DNA from: JAAXPZ01 sp965215705
Lineage (GTDB): Bacteria > Campylobacterota > Campylobacteria > Campylobacterales > Sulfurovaceae
NCBI GenBank assembly: GCA_965215705.1
Contig: CBDCEE010000003.1
Span: forward strand, 1,054,001 to 1,118,000
Direction of reading: 5' to 3'
DNA length: 64,000 bases
Part shown: one piece after another, positions 57,428 to 64,000 of the stretch
Numbering within the stretch: the stretch's first letter is position 1
How the letters are laid out: each line of letters opens with the position of its first letter
Translations under genes and position numbers: made by a program
The notes under the pieces: model-generated
The model's database searches: none
The model's input: the letters and a program-made list of their open reading frames with translations, nothing else
What the model was told of the DNA's origin: nothing

Positions 57428-58920
57428 AGAAACTCCCTCTAACCCTCTTTCTCTCTGCCAATCTTCTGATCGCCAGCCAAACCATACTGCCCAAGCAGTA
57501 TCATGCTGACTACAAGATAAGCTATGAGAAACTGAATATCACCAATGATGAAGAGATGGGGCTGGTGGGTCTCAGTATGCTCTTTGATCTGGATAAGTAC
57601 TGGTATGCTGGAGTGAGTCTCTATGGTGCGATTGATGGAGAGAGAGGGGGGTTCTTTACCGTGGGTGCAGATGGTGGTGTCAAGCTGGATCTTACTGAGA
57701 ATATAGCGCTCCAAAGTGGACTCTTTATCGGTGCGGGGGGAGGTGGTGCTGCACCACAAGGTGGTGGGTTGATGCTGCGTCCCTATATAGAAGCCAACTA
57801 CCATACCAAAGCATATACGATCGGTATCGGTATCAGCCACATCAACTTCCCCAATGGTGCGATAGAGAGCACCCAAGCCTATCTCAATGTTGCATTCCCT
57901 ACTACAGGAAGCTATCTCAGCGGGCATCACTTTGAAAACAACATCAGTATCGCTCCCAATAGTGATACATGGGGGATCGACGAACTTGAGCTCTCCTTTT
58001 TGGCAGAGCACTACGTACCCTCTAGCAGCAGTCTCAATACTGACGGCAAGACAAAGACCCAAGCCTACTCTCTGGCAGGGATCAAGTTTGATAAAAAGCT
58101 AGGAGCACATGGTTACTCCTTTTTTCAGGCAGCCGGTGCCGGTGCGGGTGATTCAGATGGATATATGGAGGTATTTGGAGGGATGGGTTACAGATATAGA
58201 CTGGGAACCCTACCTCTCTATGTAGGGGTAGAAGCTGCTGTCGGTGCCAGTGGCGGAGGTAAGGTAGATACCGGTGGAGGTCTGGTCTACAGAGCTGCCG
58301 CTACCCTGAAAGCTGAGCTGAGTGAGCATATCGCCCTTGGTGCCTCTGCAGGTATGATCGATGCTATAGACGGGACATTTTCAGCGACTACCTATAGTGC
58401 AACCATTGGATACAAAACCCTACTGGCAAATGCTGTCCCCGCCACAGGCAGCCAGCATATAGAAACATCCTCATGGAGTATAAGGGCACTACAAAAGTTC
58501 TATCTTGATGAGGGAAACCTTTTTAAAAACCCGGCAAAAAAGAAGCGTGTAGATCTACTGGGATTTGCACTGGATTACGCCATAGATGAACACTTCTACA
58601 TCACGGGGCAGACATTTTGGGCATACAAAGGGGATGCTGGAGGATATGCAGAAGGGATCTTTGGACTAGGCTATCATAGCGACAGCTATCATGGTTTCTC
58701 TCTCTACAGTGAGGCCTTGGCAGGTGTCGGTGGCGGCGGAGGGATCAATATCGGTGGCGGTTTGTTCGGCTCTATCGGTGGCGGACTGAGCTATGACTTC
58801 GGCAATGATCTGGAAGCCTTCATAGGTGCTGCGTACGAGAGGAGTAAGGAGGCTACCTTCTCCACTACGGTTGCCAGTTTTGGGCTTCGCTATACATTTT
58901 CCCTGTTAGAGAAACAATGA
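57424..58920 (+). CDS. Glycine-rich outer-membrane-type protein
   Basis: 498 residues with an N-terminal signal peptide (KKLPLTLFLSANLLIAS). The body alternates amphipathic strands with Gly-rich turns (FIGAGGGGAAPQGGGLML, AAVGASGGGKVDTGGGL, AGVGGGGGINIGGGLFG) and ends with a strand closing in Phe-type residues (SFGLRYTF), as in outer-membrane beta proteins. Repeated Gly-rich turns occur about every 140 residues. I do not know the family. Start overlaps the DUF1287 gene; stop overlaps tlyA by 4 bases. Confidence 0.72.
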   Translation: MKKLPLTLFLSANLLIASQTILPKQYHADYKISYEKLNITNDEEMGLVGLSMLFDLDKYWYAGVSLYGAIDGERGGFFTVGADGGVKLDLTENIALQSGLFIGAGGGGAAPQGGGLMLRPYIEANYHTKAYTIGIGISHINFPNGAIESTQAYLNVAFPTTGSYLSGHHFENNISIAPNSDTWGIDELELSFLAEHYVPSSSSLNTDGKTKTQAYSLAGIKFDKKLGAHGYSFFQAAGAGAGDSDGYMEVFGGMGYRYRLGTLPLYVGVEAAVGASGGGKVDTGGGLVYRAAATLKAELSEHIALGASAGMIDAIDGTFSATTYSATIGYKTLLANAVPATGSQHIETSSWSIRALQKFYLDEGNLFKNPAKKKRVDLLGFALDYAIDEHFYITGQTFWAYKGDAGGYAEGIFGLGYHSDSYHGFSLYSEALAGVGGGGGINIGGGLFGSIGGGLSYDFGNDLEAFIGAAYERSKEATFSTTVASFGLRYTFSLLEKQ

Positions 58921-59666
58921 GACTGGATAAATACCTTGTAGAAGAGGGCTACTTCGAGAGCCGAAACCGTGCAGCAGAGGCGATCAAGTCAGGCAAGGTC
59001 ACTGTGGATGGTCACCCTGCCAAAGCGTCACAGAAAGTGGATGAAACGAGTCTGATAAGCGTCACTTCAGAGAAGTTCTATGTCTCACGGGCAGCCAAAA
59101 AGCTAGCCTCATTTCTGGAAGCATACCCGATGACACTGCAAGGCAAAGTGGCTCTGGATATCGGCTCCTCCACAGGCGGTTTTGCCCAAATCCTACTGGA
59201 GCAGGGAGCCAAAAGTCTCAGCTGTGTGGATGTAGGTAGTGATCAGCTACATCACACGCTGAGAGACCAGCAGCAACTGACACTTTATGAAGAGACAGAT
59301 ATCAGAAGCTTTAAGAGTGCAACAAAGTTCACTCTTATCACCTGTGATGTATCATTCATCTCTATTTTACAGATCCTTGAAGATATAGACAGGCTCGCAG
59401 CAGAGGACGCTGATATCATCATCCTCTATAAGCCTCAGTTTGAGGTCGGCAGAGAGGTCAAACGAGACAGCCGAGGGGTCGTACAAGATACTGTAGCAAT
59501 CCAAGTATGCCAAGAGGCATTTACTGCCAAAACCCAAGCACTGGGCTGGAAGCTACAGTATCATGCAGCCTCACAGATAGCAGGTAAAGAGGGTAACCAG
59601 GAGTACCTCTATCATTTTGTAAAAATTGGTGTGTTGGCTAACACACTTTATGAAGGGAAACATTGA
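58917..59666 (+). CDS. tlyA: TlyA-type 2'-O-ribosyl rRNA methyltransferase
   Basis: 249 residues: N-terminal S4 RNA-binding domain (MRLDKYLVEEGYF, IKSGKVTVDG) and a SAM-binding Rossmann domain (ALDIGSSTGGFAQILLEQGA), with the Lys in YKPQFEVG of the KDKE tetrad. TlyA methylates 16S/23S rRNA and governs capreomycin sensitivity in other bacteria. Overlaps the upstream gene and ribF (4 bases). A copy of its first codons occurs at 55322. Confidence 0.93.
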   Translation: MRLDKYLVEEGYFESRNRAAEAIKSGKVTVDGHPAKASQKVDETSLISVTSEKFYVSRAAKKLASFLEAYPMTLQGKVALDIGSSTGGFAQILLEQGAKSLSCVDVGSDQLHHTLRDQQQLTLYEETDIRSFKSATKFTLITCDVSFISILQILEDIDRLAAEDADIIILYKPQFEVGREVKRDSRGVVQDTVAIQVCQEAFTAKTQALGWKLQYHAASQIAGKEGNQEYLYHFVKIGVLANTLYEGKH

Positions 59667-60469
59667 AAATAAGTAATGCTATTCGATCCATTACCATAGG
59701 CTCTTTTGACGGGGTGCATCTTGCCCATCAAGCACTTATATCACAAGCAGAGATGCTTGTGGTCATAGAGCGTAACGGTGGCTACCTCACTGCTGGATAC
59801 AAGCGTAGCTACTATACTGACAAACCGATCACACTCTACCATTTTGACAAGATAAAATCACTCTCCCCTGAAGGATTCATTGCCAAACTCCAGACAGACT
59901 TTCCCCATCTGGAGAAGATCATCGTCGGTTATGATTTTCATTTTGGCAATGCCAAAAGTGGCAATGCTGCCCTACTCAAAGCACTCTTTGAGGGAGAAGT
60001 CGTCATCGTAGATGAAGTGAGTCTGGATGGCATCCCTGTACACTCTCGCACTATCAAACAGCTACTGCGAGAGGGAGATATCTGCCTCGCCAACAAGCTG
60101 CTGGGCAGAAACTACCGTATCGATGGTACTGTGATCCAAGGACAGGGACTCGGGACCACTTCACTTGTCCCTACTCTCAATCTACAGGTCGAGCACTATC
60201 AGCTCCCTCTAGAGGGCGTCTATGCTACCCGCACACTGATCGAGGGAGTATGGTTGCCAAGTGTGAGCTTTCTGGGTCATCGTGTGACAACGGATGGCAG
60301 CTTCGCGGTAGAGACCCATATCCTACAACAGGAGATCACTACCCCGACCACCACAGTGTGGATCGCATTTGAAGGCTTTATCCGGGAAAATAGAAAGTTC
60401 GATTCACTTGAAGCACTCAAAACACAGATCAATGAGGATATCCACTGGGCAGAGGAGATACTACGATGA
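59663..60469 (+). CDS. ribF: Bifunctional riboflavin kinase/FAD synthetase
   Basis: Makes FMN and FAD. 268 residues, shorter than the typical 300 or so. N-terminal nucleotidyltransferase with GSFDGVHLAHQ (the HxGH equivalent) and GYDFHFGN; C-terminal flavokinase with GTTSLVPTLNLQ and the GVYATRTLI strand. Start is a TTG overlapping the tlyA stop (TTGA). Co-transcribed with tlyA, as I recall it in Campylobacter. Confidence 0.92.
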   Translation: MKISNAIRSITIGSFDGVHLAHQALISQAEMLVVIERNGGYLTAGYKRSYYTDKPITLYHFDKIKSLSPEGFIAKLQTDFPHLEKIIVGYDFHFGNAKSGNAALLKALFEGEVVIVDEVSLDGIPVHSRTIKQLLREGDICLANKLLGRNYRIDGTVIQGQGLGTTSLVPTLNLQVEHYQLPLEGVYATRTLIEGVWLPSVSFLGHRVTTDGSFAVETHILQQEITTPTTTVWIAFEGFIRENRKFDSLEALKTQINEDIHWAEEILR

Positions 60470-61233
60470 AATGGCTAGGACTGATACTATTGGCACTACT
60501 TATCGTCTATTTGATCGCTGCACTGCTTCTCTATATCAAGCAGCGTGACCTGCTTTACTTTCCCTCCGCACCCGTAGAACACTCTTATGAGACAATGACC
60601 CTGAGCAATCAAGGGGAACAGATCAGCATCACGATCACGAATCCAGGGAAAGATAAAGCATTGATCTACTGGGGTGGTAACGGTGAAGCTGTTGCAGCAG
60701 GTGCAGCCATCTTTGAGAAAGAACTGCCTGACTACAGCACCTACCTCGTAGACTACAGAGGGTATGGACGCAGTACCGGTACACCTACAGAGGCGGGGAT
60801 ACTCAGTGATGCATTGGTACTCTATGACAGGATCAAAGGGCAGCATCACAGCATCTCTCTCTTTGGTAGAAGTCTAGGCTCTGGTGTAGCATGTTTTGTC
60901 GCGGCAGAGAGAGAAGTGGATAGGCTGGTACTTATCACCCCTTATGACAGTGTAGAGAGTATTGCCAGAGACCGCTATCCGTTCTTTCCGCTTTCACTTA
61001 TGATAAAGGACAAGTATGACTCACTGCGTAGCGTTCCCCATATCAAAGCCAAAACGATCATGCTTATCGCCGAAAATGACACCATGATACCCAAGAGACA
61101 TGCCTACCATCTGGCAGCGCAGTTTCCCAAAGATCAAATCACTGTCCATGAGATCCAGGGCTGCCATCATAACAATATCGCGGAGACGGAAGCCTATCAC
61201 AGCATACTGAAGGAGTTTTTCAATGAAAGATAA
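60466..61233 (+). CDS. Membrane-anchored alpha/beta hydrolase
   Basis: 255 residues. N-terminal helix at about 4-23, then an alpha/beta fold with YRGYGRSTGTPTEAG, nucleophile elbow FGRSLGSGVA (Ser), Asp in AENDTMIP and His in GCHHNNI. The family resembles YqkD/esterase-type proteins near the membrane. Substrate unknown. Overlaps ribF by 4 bases and cmoA by 11 bases, so it is in the same operon. Confidence 0.88.
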   Translation: MKWLGLILLALLIVYLIAALLLYIKQRDLLYFPSAPVEHSYETMTLSNQGEQISITITNPGKDKALIYWGGNGEAVAAGAAIFEKELPDYSTYLVDYRGYGRSTGTPTEAGILSDALVLYDRIKGQHHSISLFGRSLGSGVACFVAAEREVDRLVLITPYDSVESIARDRYPFFPLSLMIKDKYDSLRSVPHIKAKTIMLIAENDTMIPKRHAYHLAAQFPKDQITVHEIQGCHHNNIAETEAYHSILKEFFNER

Positions 61234-61930
61234 GGTATTTACGCAAGCCATAGAGAAAAAATTTGAATTTGACCAAGCCGTTGCCTCTGTCTTTGATGAT
61301 ATGCTCTCTCGCTCTGTGCCCTTCTATAATGAAGTAAGACAGCTGATCATCTCACTCATACTCGCAGAAGAAGGGGAAGGAAAAAAAGTCCTCGATCTGG
61401 GCTCCTCTACTGCCAAACTTCTACTGGAACTCCATGGTAAAATGCAGAGCAGTATGTCACTCAAAGGTATAGACAACTCCCAAGCTATGCTGGATCGTGC
61501 CATGCAAAAATGTCAGGCATTTGGTGCAGACATAACACTGGAACTTGCTGACATGCTCACCTACCCTTATGCAGAGGAAGACATCATCGTGGCAAACTAT
61601 ACCCTGCAGTTCATACGTCCTATGCAGCGTGTAGAGCTCATCAAACGACTCCATGATGGACTCAATGAGGGAGGTATCTTTATTTTTTCAGAAAAAATAC
61701 TCTTTGATGACAAGCGACTGGACAAGCAGGTGGTTGATATCTATTATGATTACAAAAAAGAGCAGGGATATAGTGAATATGAAATCTCTCAGAAACGAGA
61801 AGCTTTGGAGAATATCCTCATTCCTTTTACAATAAAAGAGAATATACAGATGTGCAGGGATGCTGGGTTCTCTGAAATAAGCACTATTTTCCAATGGGCG
61901 AACTTCGCAACTTTTGTTGCCAAAAAATAG
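61223..61930 (+). CDS. cmoA: Carboxy-S-adenosyl-L-methionine synthase CmoA
   Basis: Makes the carboxy-SAM used by CmoB in wobble-uridine (cmo5U34) modification. 235 residues: VFDDMLSRSVPFYNEVRQLI (binding of prephenate) and SAM motif LDLGSSTAKLL, with NYTLQFIRPMQR. The start ATG 61223 lies within the hydrolase gene, an 11-base overlap. CmoB is not seen in this window. Confidence 0.93.
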   Translation: MKDKVFTQAIEKKFEFDQAVASVFDDMLSRSVPFYNEVRQLIISLILAEEGEGKKVLDLGSSTAKLLLELHGKMQSSMSLKGIDNSQAMLDRAMQKCQAFGADITLELADMLTYPYAEEDIIVANYTLQFIRPMQRVELIKRLHDGLNEGGIFIFSEKILFDDKRLDKQVVDIYYDYKKEQGYSEYEISQKREALENILIPFTIKENIQMCRDAGFSEISTIFQWANFATFVAKK

Positions 61931-61961
61931 AAAAAAGAGAAACTTACATATCACCATTTGT

Positions 61962-61967
61962 TATAAT
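61962..61967 (+). promoter_or_regulatory. Possible -10 box upstream of the DnaA-box-like hairpin
   Basis: TATAAT 32 bases after the cmoA stop. A transcript from here would carry the 61980-62041 hairpin. It could start a small RNA or the aroF-like message; a second TATAAT lies at 62136-62141. Confidence 0.4.
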
Positions 61968-61979
61968 CTCGTAATTTAG

Positions 61980-62041
61980 GGACTTACTAATTCATATGAG
62001 TTATTCACACCCTATTCACAGTGTGAATAACTTAAAAGTCC
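61980..62041. promoter_or_regulatory. Structured hairpin with three DnaA-box-like motifs
   Basis: A perfect twelve-base inverted repeat (AGTTATTCACAC at 61999-62010, GTGTGAATAACT at 62021-62032) sits inside an outer GGACTT/AAGTCC pair (61980 and 62036). TTATTCACA occurs at 62001-62009 and on the other strand at 62022-62030, and CTATTCACA at 62012-62020. These carry the TTCAC core of Campylobacterota DnaA boxes as I recall it. A regulatory RNA or a DnaA-binding site are both possible. The remainder of 61931-62171 has no gene. Confidence 0.5.
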
Positions 62042-62135
62042 ATTAAACTTCCATAAAAAATTACTATTTTGTTACAACCACTCGTTATAGCGGAGTATAT
62101 ACAGAAATCTTATACTATTTTCATTCTTTTTAAGC

Positions 62136-62141
62136 TATAAT
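62136..62141 (+). promoter_or_regulatory. Predicted -10 box for DAHP synthase
   Basis: TATAAT 31 bases before the ATG at 62172. AAGGATAATGAGAG precedes the ATG as leader and ribosome site. Confidence 0.55.
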
Positions 62142-62171
62142 CTCTCACTTTATACATAAGGATAATGAGAG

Positions 62172-63500
62172 ATGAGCTGGAGTCCAAATAGTTGGAGAAC
62201 ATTTCCAATCAAACAACAACCAACATATAATGATCAAGATGCGCTAAAAGCCGTAGAGGAAGAGCTAAGTGTCTACCCTCCTCTGATCTTTGCAGGAGAA
62301 GCAAGGGATCTTAAAGAGCAGCTGGCAAAAGCTGGTCGTGGTGAAGCCTTTATCGTGCAGGGTGGAGACTGTGCAGAGTCTTTCTCTTCATTTAATGCAG
62401 ATACGATCAAAAACCTCTTTAAACTCCTACTTCAGATGTCTGTGGTCATGACCTACTCCAGCGGAAAACCTGTCGTCAAGATAGGAAGAGTTGCCGGACA
62501 GTTTGCCAAACCAAGATCTTCTGATTTTGAAGAGATCAACGGTGTCAAACTTCCCAGTTACCGAGGAGATATCATCAATGGTATTGAGTTTGATGAAACA
62601 GCCCGTATCCCGGACCCTAAGCGTATGCTCAAAGCCTACAATCAGTCTGCTGCTACCATGAACCTGCTGCGTGCATTCTCCCGCGGCGGCTTGGCAGATC
62701 TAAATGAAGTACATAGATGGAACCTTGACTTCATCAAAGACCATCCTCTGGGACAAAAGTATGAAGCACTTAGCTTTCAGATAGACAAAGCAATGACGTT
62801 CCTCGGTGCTGCCGGCATCACCAGTAACAATACACTGCAGCTACGCCAGACAACAGTTTATACTTCTCATGAAGCCCTGCTTCTTAATTATGAAGAAGCA
62901 TTGACCAGAACAGACAGTATCACAGATGAGTGGTACAACTGTTCTGCACACCTGCTCTGGATCGGTGACAGAACCAGAGAGCTGAATGGTGCTCATATCG
63001 AGTACTTTAGAGGGATCAAAAATCCTATCGGCTGCAAAGTAGGGCCAAGCATGCAACCAGAAGAGCTGATCTCTCTCATCGAAGCACTCAATCCAGAGAA
63101 TGAAGAGGGCAGACTCAACCTCATCGTCCGCATGGGAGCAAGTAAGATCAGTGAACTCTACCCACCACTGCTCAGAGCTGTCAGAGATGCAGGAAAAAAT
63201 GTCGTCTGGACGATCGATCCGATGCATGGCAATATAGAAAAGAGCTCCACAGGATTCAAAACCAGAGATTTTGACAATATCCTCTCAGAGGTTAAGCAAT
63301 TCATGGATATCCATGAGGCAGAAGGAACAGTCGCTGCAGGTATCCACCTAGAAATGACGGGTGAAAATGTGACCGAGTGTACGGGTAGTGCCTCCAGCCC
63401 TATTACTGCTGACACCTTAGGAGATAAATATCACACCCAGTGTGACCCCAGACTCAATGCCAATCAGGCACTGGAGCTGGCATTTATGCTAAGCTCGTAA
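62172..63500 (+). CDS. 3-deoxy-7-phosphoheptulonate synthase (class II)
   Basis: First step of the shikimate pathway, joining PEP and erythrose 4-phosphate. 442 residues, class II length. Blocks WRTFPIKQQPTY, AFIVQGGDCAESF (metal-site Cys), IGRVAGQFAKPRS, and the metal ligands His in WTIDPMHGN, Glu in GIHLEMTGENVTEC and Asp in YHTQCDPRLN. Class II rather than class I (E. coli AroF/G/H) is the usual form in Campylobacterota. No adjacent shikimate genes. Confidence 0.95.
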   Translation: MSWSPNSWRTFPIKQQPTYNDQDALKAVEEELSVYPPLIFAGEARDLKEQLAKAGRGEAFIVQGGDCAESFSSFNADTIKNLFKLLLQMSVVMTYSSGKPVVKIGRVAGQFAKPRSSDFEEINGVKLPSYRGDIINGIEFDETARIPDPKRMLKAYNQSAATMNLLRAFSRGGLADLNEVHRWNLDFIKDHPLGQKYEALSFQIDKAMTFLGAAGITSNNTLQLRQTTVYTSHEALLLNYEEALTRTDSITDEWYNCSAHLLWIGDRTRELNGAHIEYFRGIKNPIGCKVGPSMQPEELISLIEALNPENEEGRLNLIVRMGASKISELYPPLLRAVRDAGKNVVWTIDPMHGNIEKSSTGFKTRDFDNILSEVKQFMDIHEAEGTVAAGIHLEMTGENVTECTGSASSPITADTLGDKYHTQCDPRLNANQALELAFMLSS

Positions 63501-63585
63501 TACAAGTACGCCTACCTACAAAGGGGGTGGGCATAAAACCTATCCTCCCCCCTGCCTCTACATATACCTTTAAATCATTCTTCGT

Positions 63586-63591
63586 TATAAT
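63586..63591 (+). promoter_or_regulatory. Predicted -10 box for the 63621 gene
   Basis: TATAAT 30 bases before the ATG at 63621. AGGGAG stands 9 bases before the ATG. Confidence 0.55.
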
Positions 63592-63620
63592 CGCCATAGT
63601 CCATCATAGGGAGAAACAAC

Positions 63621-63947
63621 ATGGAAGGGAAGATCAACGTCACCTATACACTGATATGTGACAAAGACACACATAAAGAGATCACGATCGAAGAGATCAT
63701 CAGTAACGAGAAGGTAATCAGACTGCTCAAAAGCGAATTTGCCAAAGGCATACGTAATCTGGAGGTCTCCAGTCGTGGTGATGCCAAAGTGATACTCAAG
63801 ACAGAAAAAGAGCTCTATTCCTTTGTCGTGGACAAGCAAGACTTTGCTGATCTGGTAGAGCTAGCAGAAGAGGATGCCAGGCTCAACAAGCGACTCAAGA
63901 AAGATTGTCAAGTCGTTAAGATCATGGACTTTGTCACGATCGACTGA
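63621..63947 (+). CDS. Small cytoplasmic hypothetical protein
   Basis: 108 residues, unrecognised, highly charged: strand-like EGKINVTYTLICD and LEVSSRGDAKVILKTEKELYSFVV flanking a helix (IEEIISNEKVIRLLKSEF), then a helical segment (ADLVELAEEDARLNKRLKKD). This looks like a small alpha+beta domain. Good ribosome site and own promoter support expression. Its last codons overlap a possible gene on the minus strand. Confidence 0.7.
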   Translation: MEGKINVTYTLICDKDTHKEITIEEIISNEKVIRLLKSEFAKGIRNLEVSSRGDAKVILKTEKELYSFVVDKQDFADLVELAEEDARLNKRLKKDCQVVKIMDFVTID

Positions 63948-64000
63948 TAGATCGTAAAGACATTCTTCCCCTCTTCATGGTGATACTGTAGTTTCAACTT
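63908..64000 (-). CDS. Possible C-terminal end of a gene running off the window (partial)
   Basis: The minus-strand frame from the window edge reads KLKLQYHHEEGKNVFTIYQSIV and ends with TGA at 63908. The residue mix is protein-like, but only 30 codons are visible and they overlap the 63621 gene by 40 bases. Reported as a possibility only. Confidence 0.25.
   Translation of the reverse strand, partial: KLKLQYHHEEGKNVFTIYQSIVTKSMILTT

Noticed and set aside
63511..63552. G-rich/C-rich stretch after DAHP synthase as an intrinsic terminator
   Set aside because: The stem is imperfect and there is no T-run directly after it, so it was not listed as a feature.
1..64000. tRNA, rRNA, tmRNA, 6S or SRP RNA genes
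   Set aside because: All larger gaps were read; none shows a cloverleaf or conserved RNA core. This was by eye, so a covariance search could still find one.

Overview
The window looks like a piece of a Campylobacterota chromosome, closest in style to Sulfurovum/Sulfurimonas. Reasons: a futalosine-pathway menaquinone gene (mqnC), class II DAHP synthase, short overlapping gene starts, sharp TATAAT -10 boxes with weak -35 boxes, and two blocks that match Campylobacter gene order as I recall it: gatC-cvpA-fur-lysS-glyA-DUF1882 and ligA-tlyA-ribF. No rRNA, tRNA, CRISPR array, prophage or restriction-modification gene was found. The assignment is from gene content only.

Layout. 1-7301 (+): sugar ABC importer (binding-protein tail, two permeases, ATPase) joined to an SDR dehydrogenase, SMP-30 lactonase, IlvD/Edd dehydratase and aldose epimerase, which together read as a non-phosphorylating oxidative sugar pathway. 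7362-11290 (-): M16 peptidase-like protein, mqnC, nusB, ribH and a DUF3108 protein. 11372-12834 (+): MscS channel and a small protein. 12983-17595 (-): TolC/HlyD/two ABC-2 permeases, with no ATPase. 17771-20695 (+): der, trpS, small membrane protein. 20769-24736: DUF4395 protein, an unknown gene, a YgjV-like gene, murI and rho. 24840-28487 (-): lpdA, then an AT-rich Sel1-repeat gene, then a second, diverged 3' fragment of lpdA. 28480-34722 (-): lipA, a LipM-like acyltransferase and all glycine cleavage genes, with REPIN-like repeats in two gaps. 34881-38923 (-): HD-domain protein, two-component pair, two small membrane genes, dapE. 38991-49205: gatC, pilT-like gene, cvpA-like gene, fur, lysS, an IS30-family element that split a small membrane-protein gene, a lipoprotein, a LysE exporter, a geranylgeranyl-reductase-like gene, glyA and a DUF1882 gene without ATG, GTG or TTG start. 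49198-51881: a secreted PilJ-domain protein behind a c-di-GMP-I riboswitch, azlCD, SanA-like protein. 51878-55964: ligA, an extremely AT-rich gene with a C-terminal HEPN RNxxxH motif, a remnant of the tlyA start, and a ccdAB toxin-antitoxin pair. 56035-61930: envelope genes, then tlyA, ribF, a hydrolase and cmoA. 61931-64000: a gap with DnaA-box-like motifs in a hairpin, a class II DAHP synthase and a small gene.

How they work together. The gcv/lip/lpd block could build, lipoylate and reoxidise the glycine cleavage complex and feeds one-carbon units to the folate pool shared with glyA. The oxidative sugar cassette is unusual for a lineage known for sulfur- and hydrogen-based autotrophy.

Most interesting: the riboswitch with its PilJ-domain target (49198-50106); the HEPN gene plus ccdAB inserted between ligA and the tlyA operon, with a duplicated tlyA start as a scar; the split lpdA 3' end around the Sel1 gene; the IS30 insertion that gives its target gene a new start codon; the DUF1882 frame with an ATC or CTG start; and the DnaA-box-like cluster upstream of DAHP synthase.
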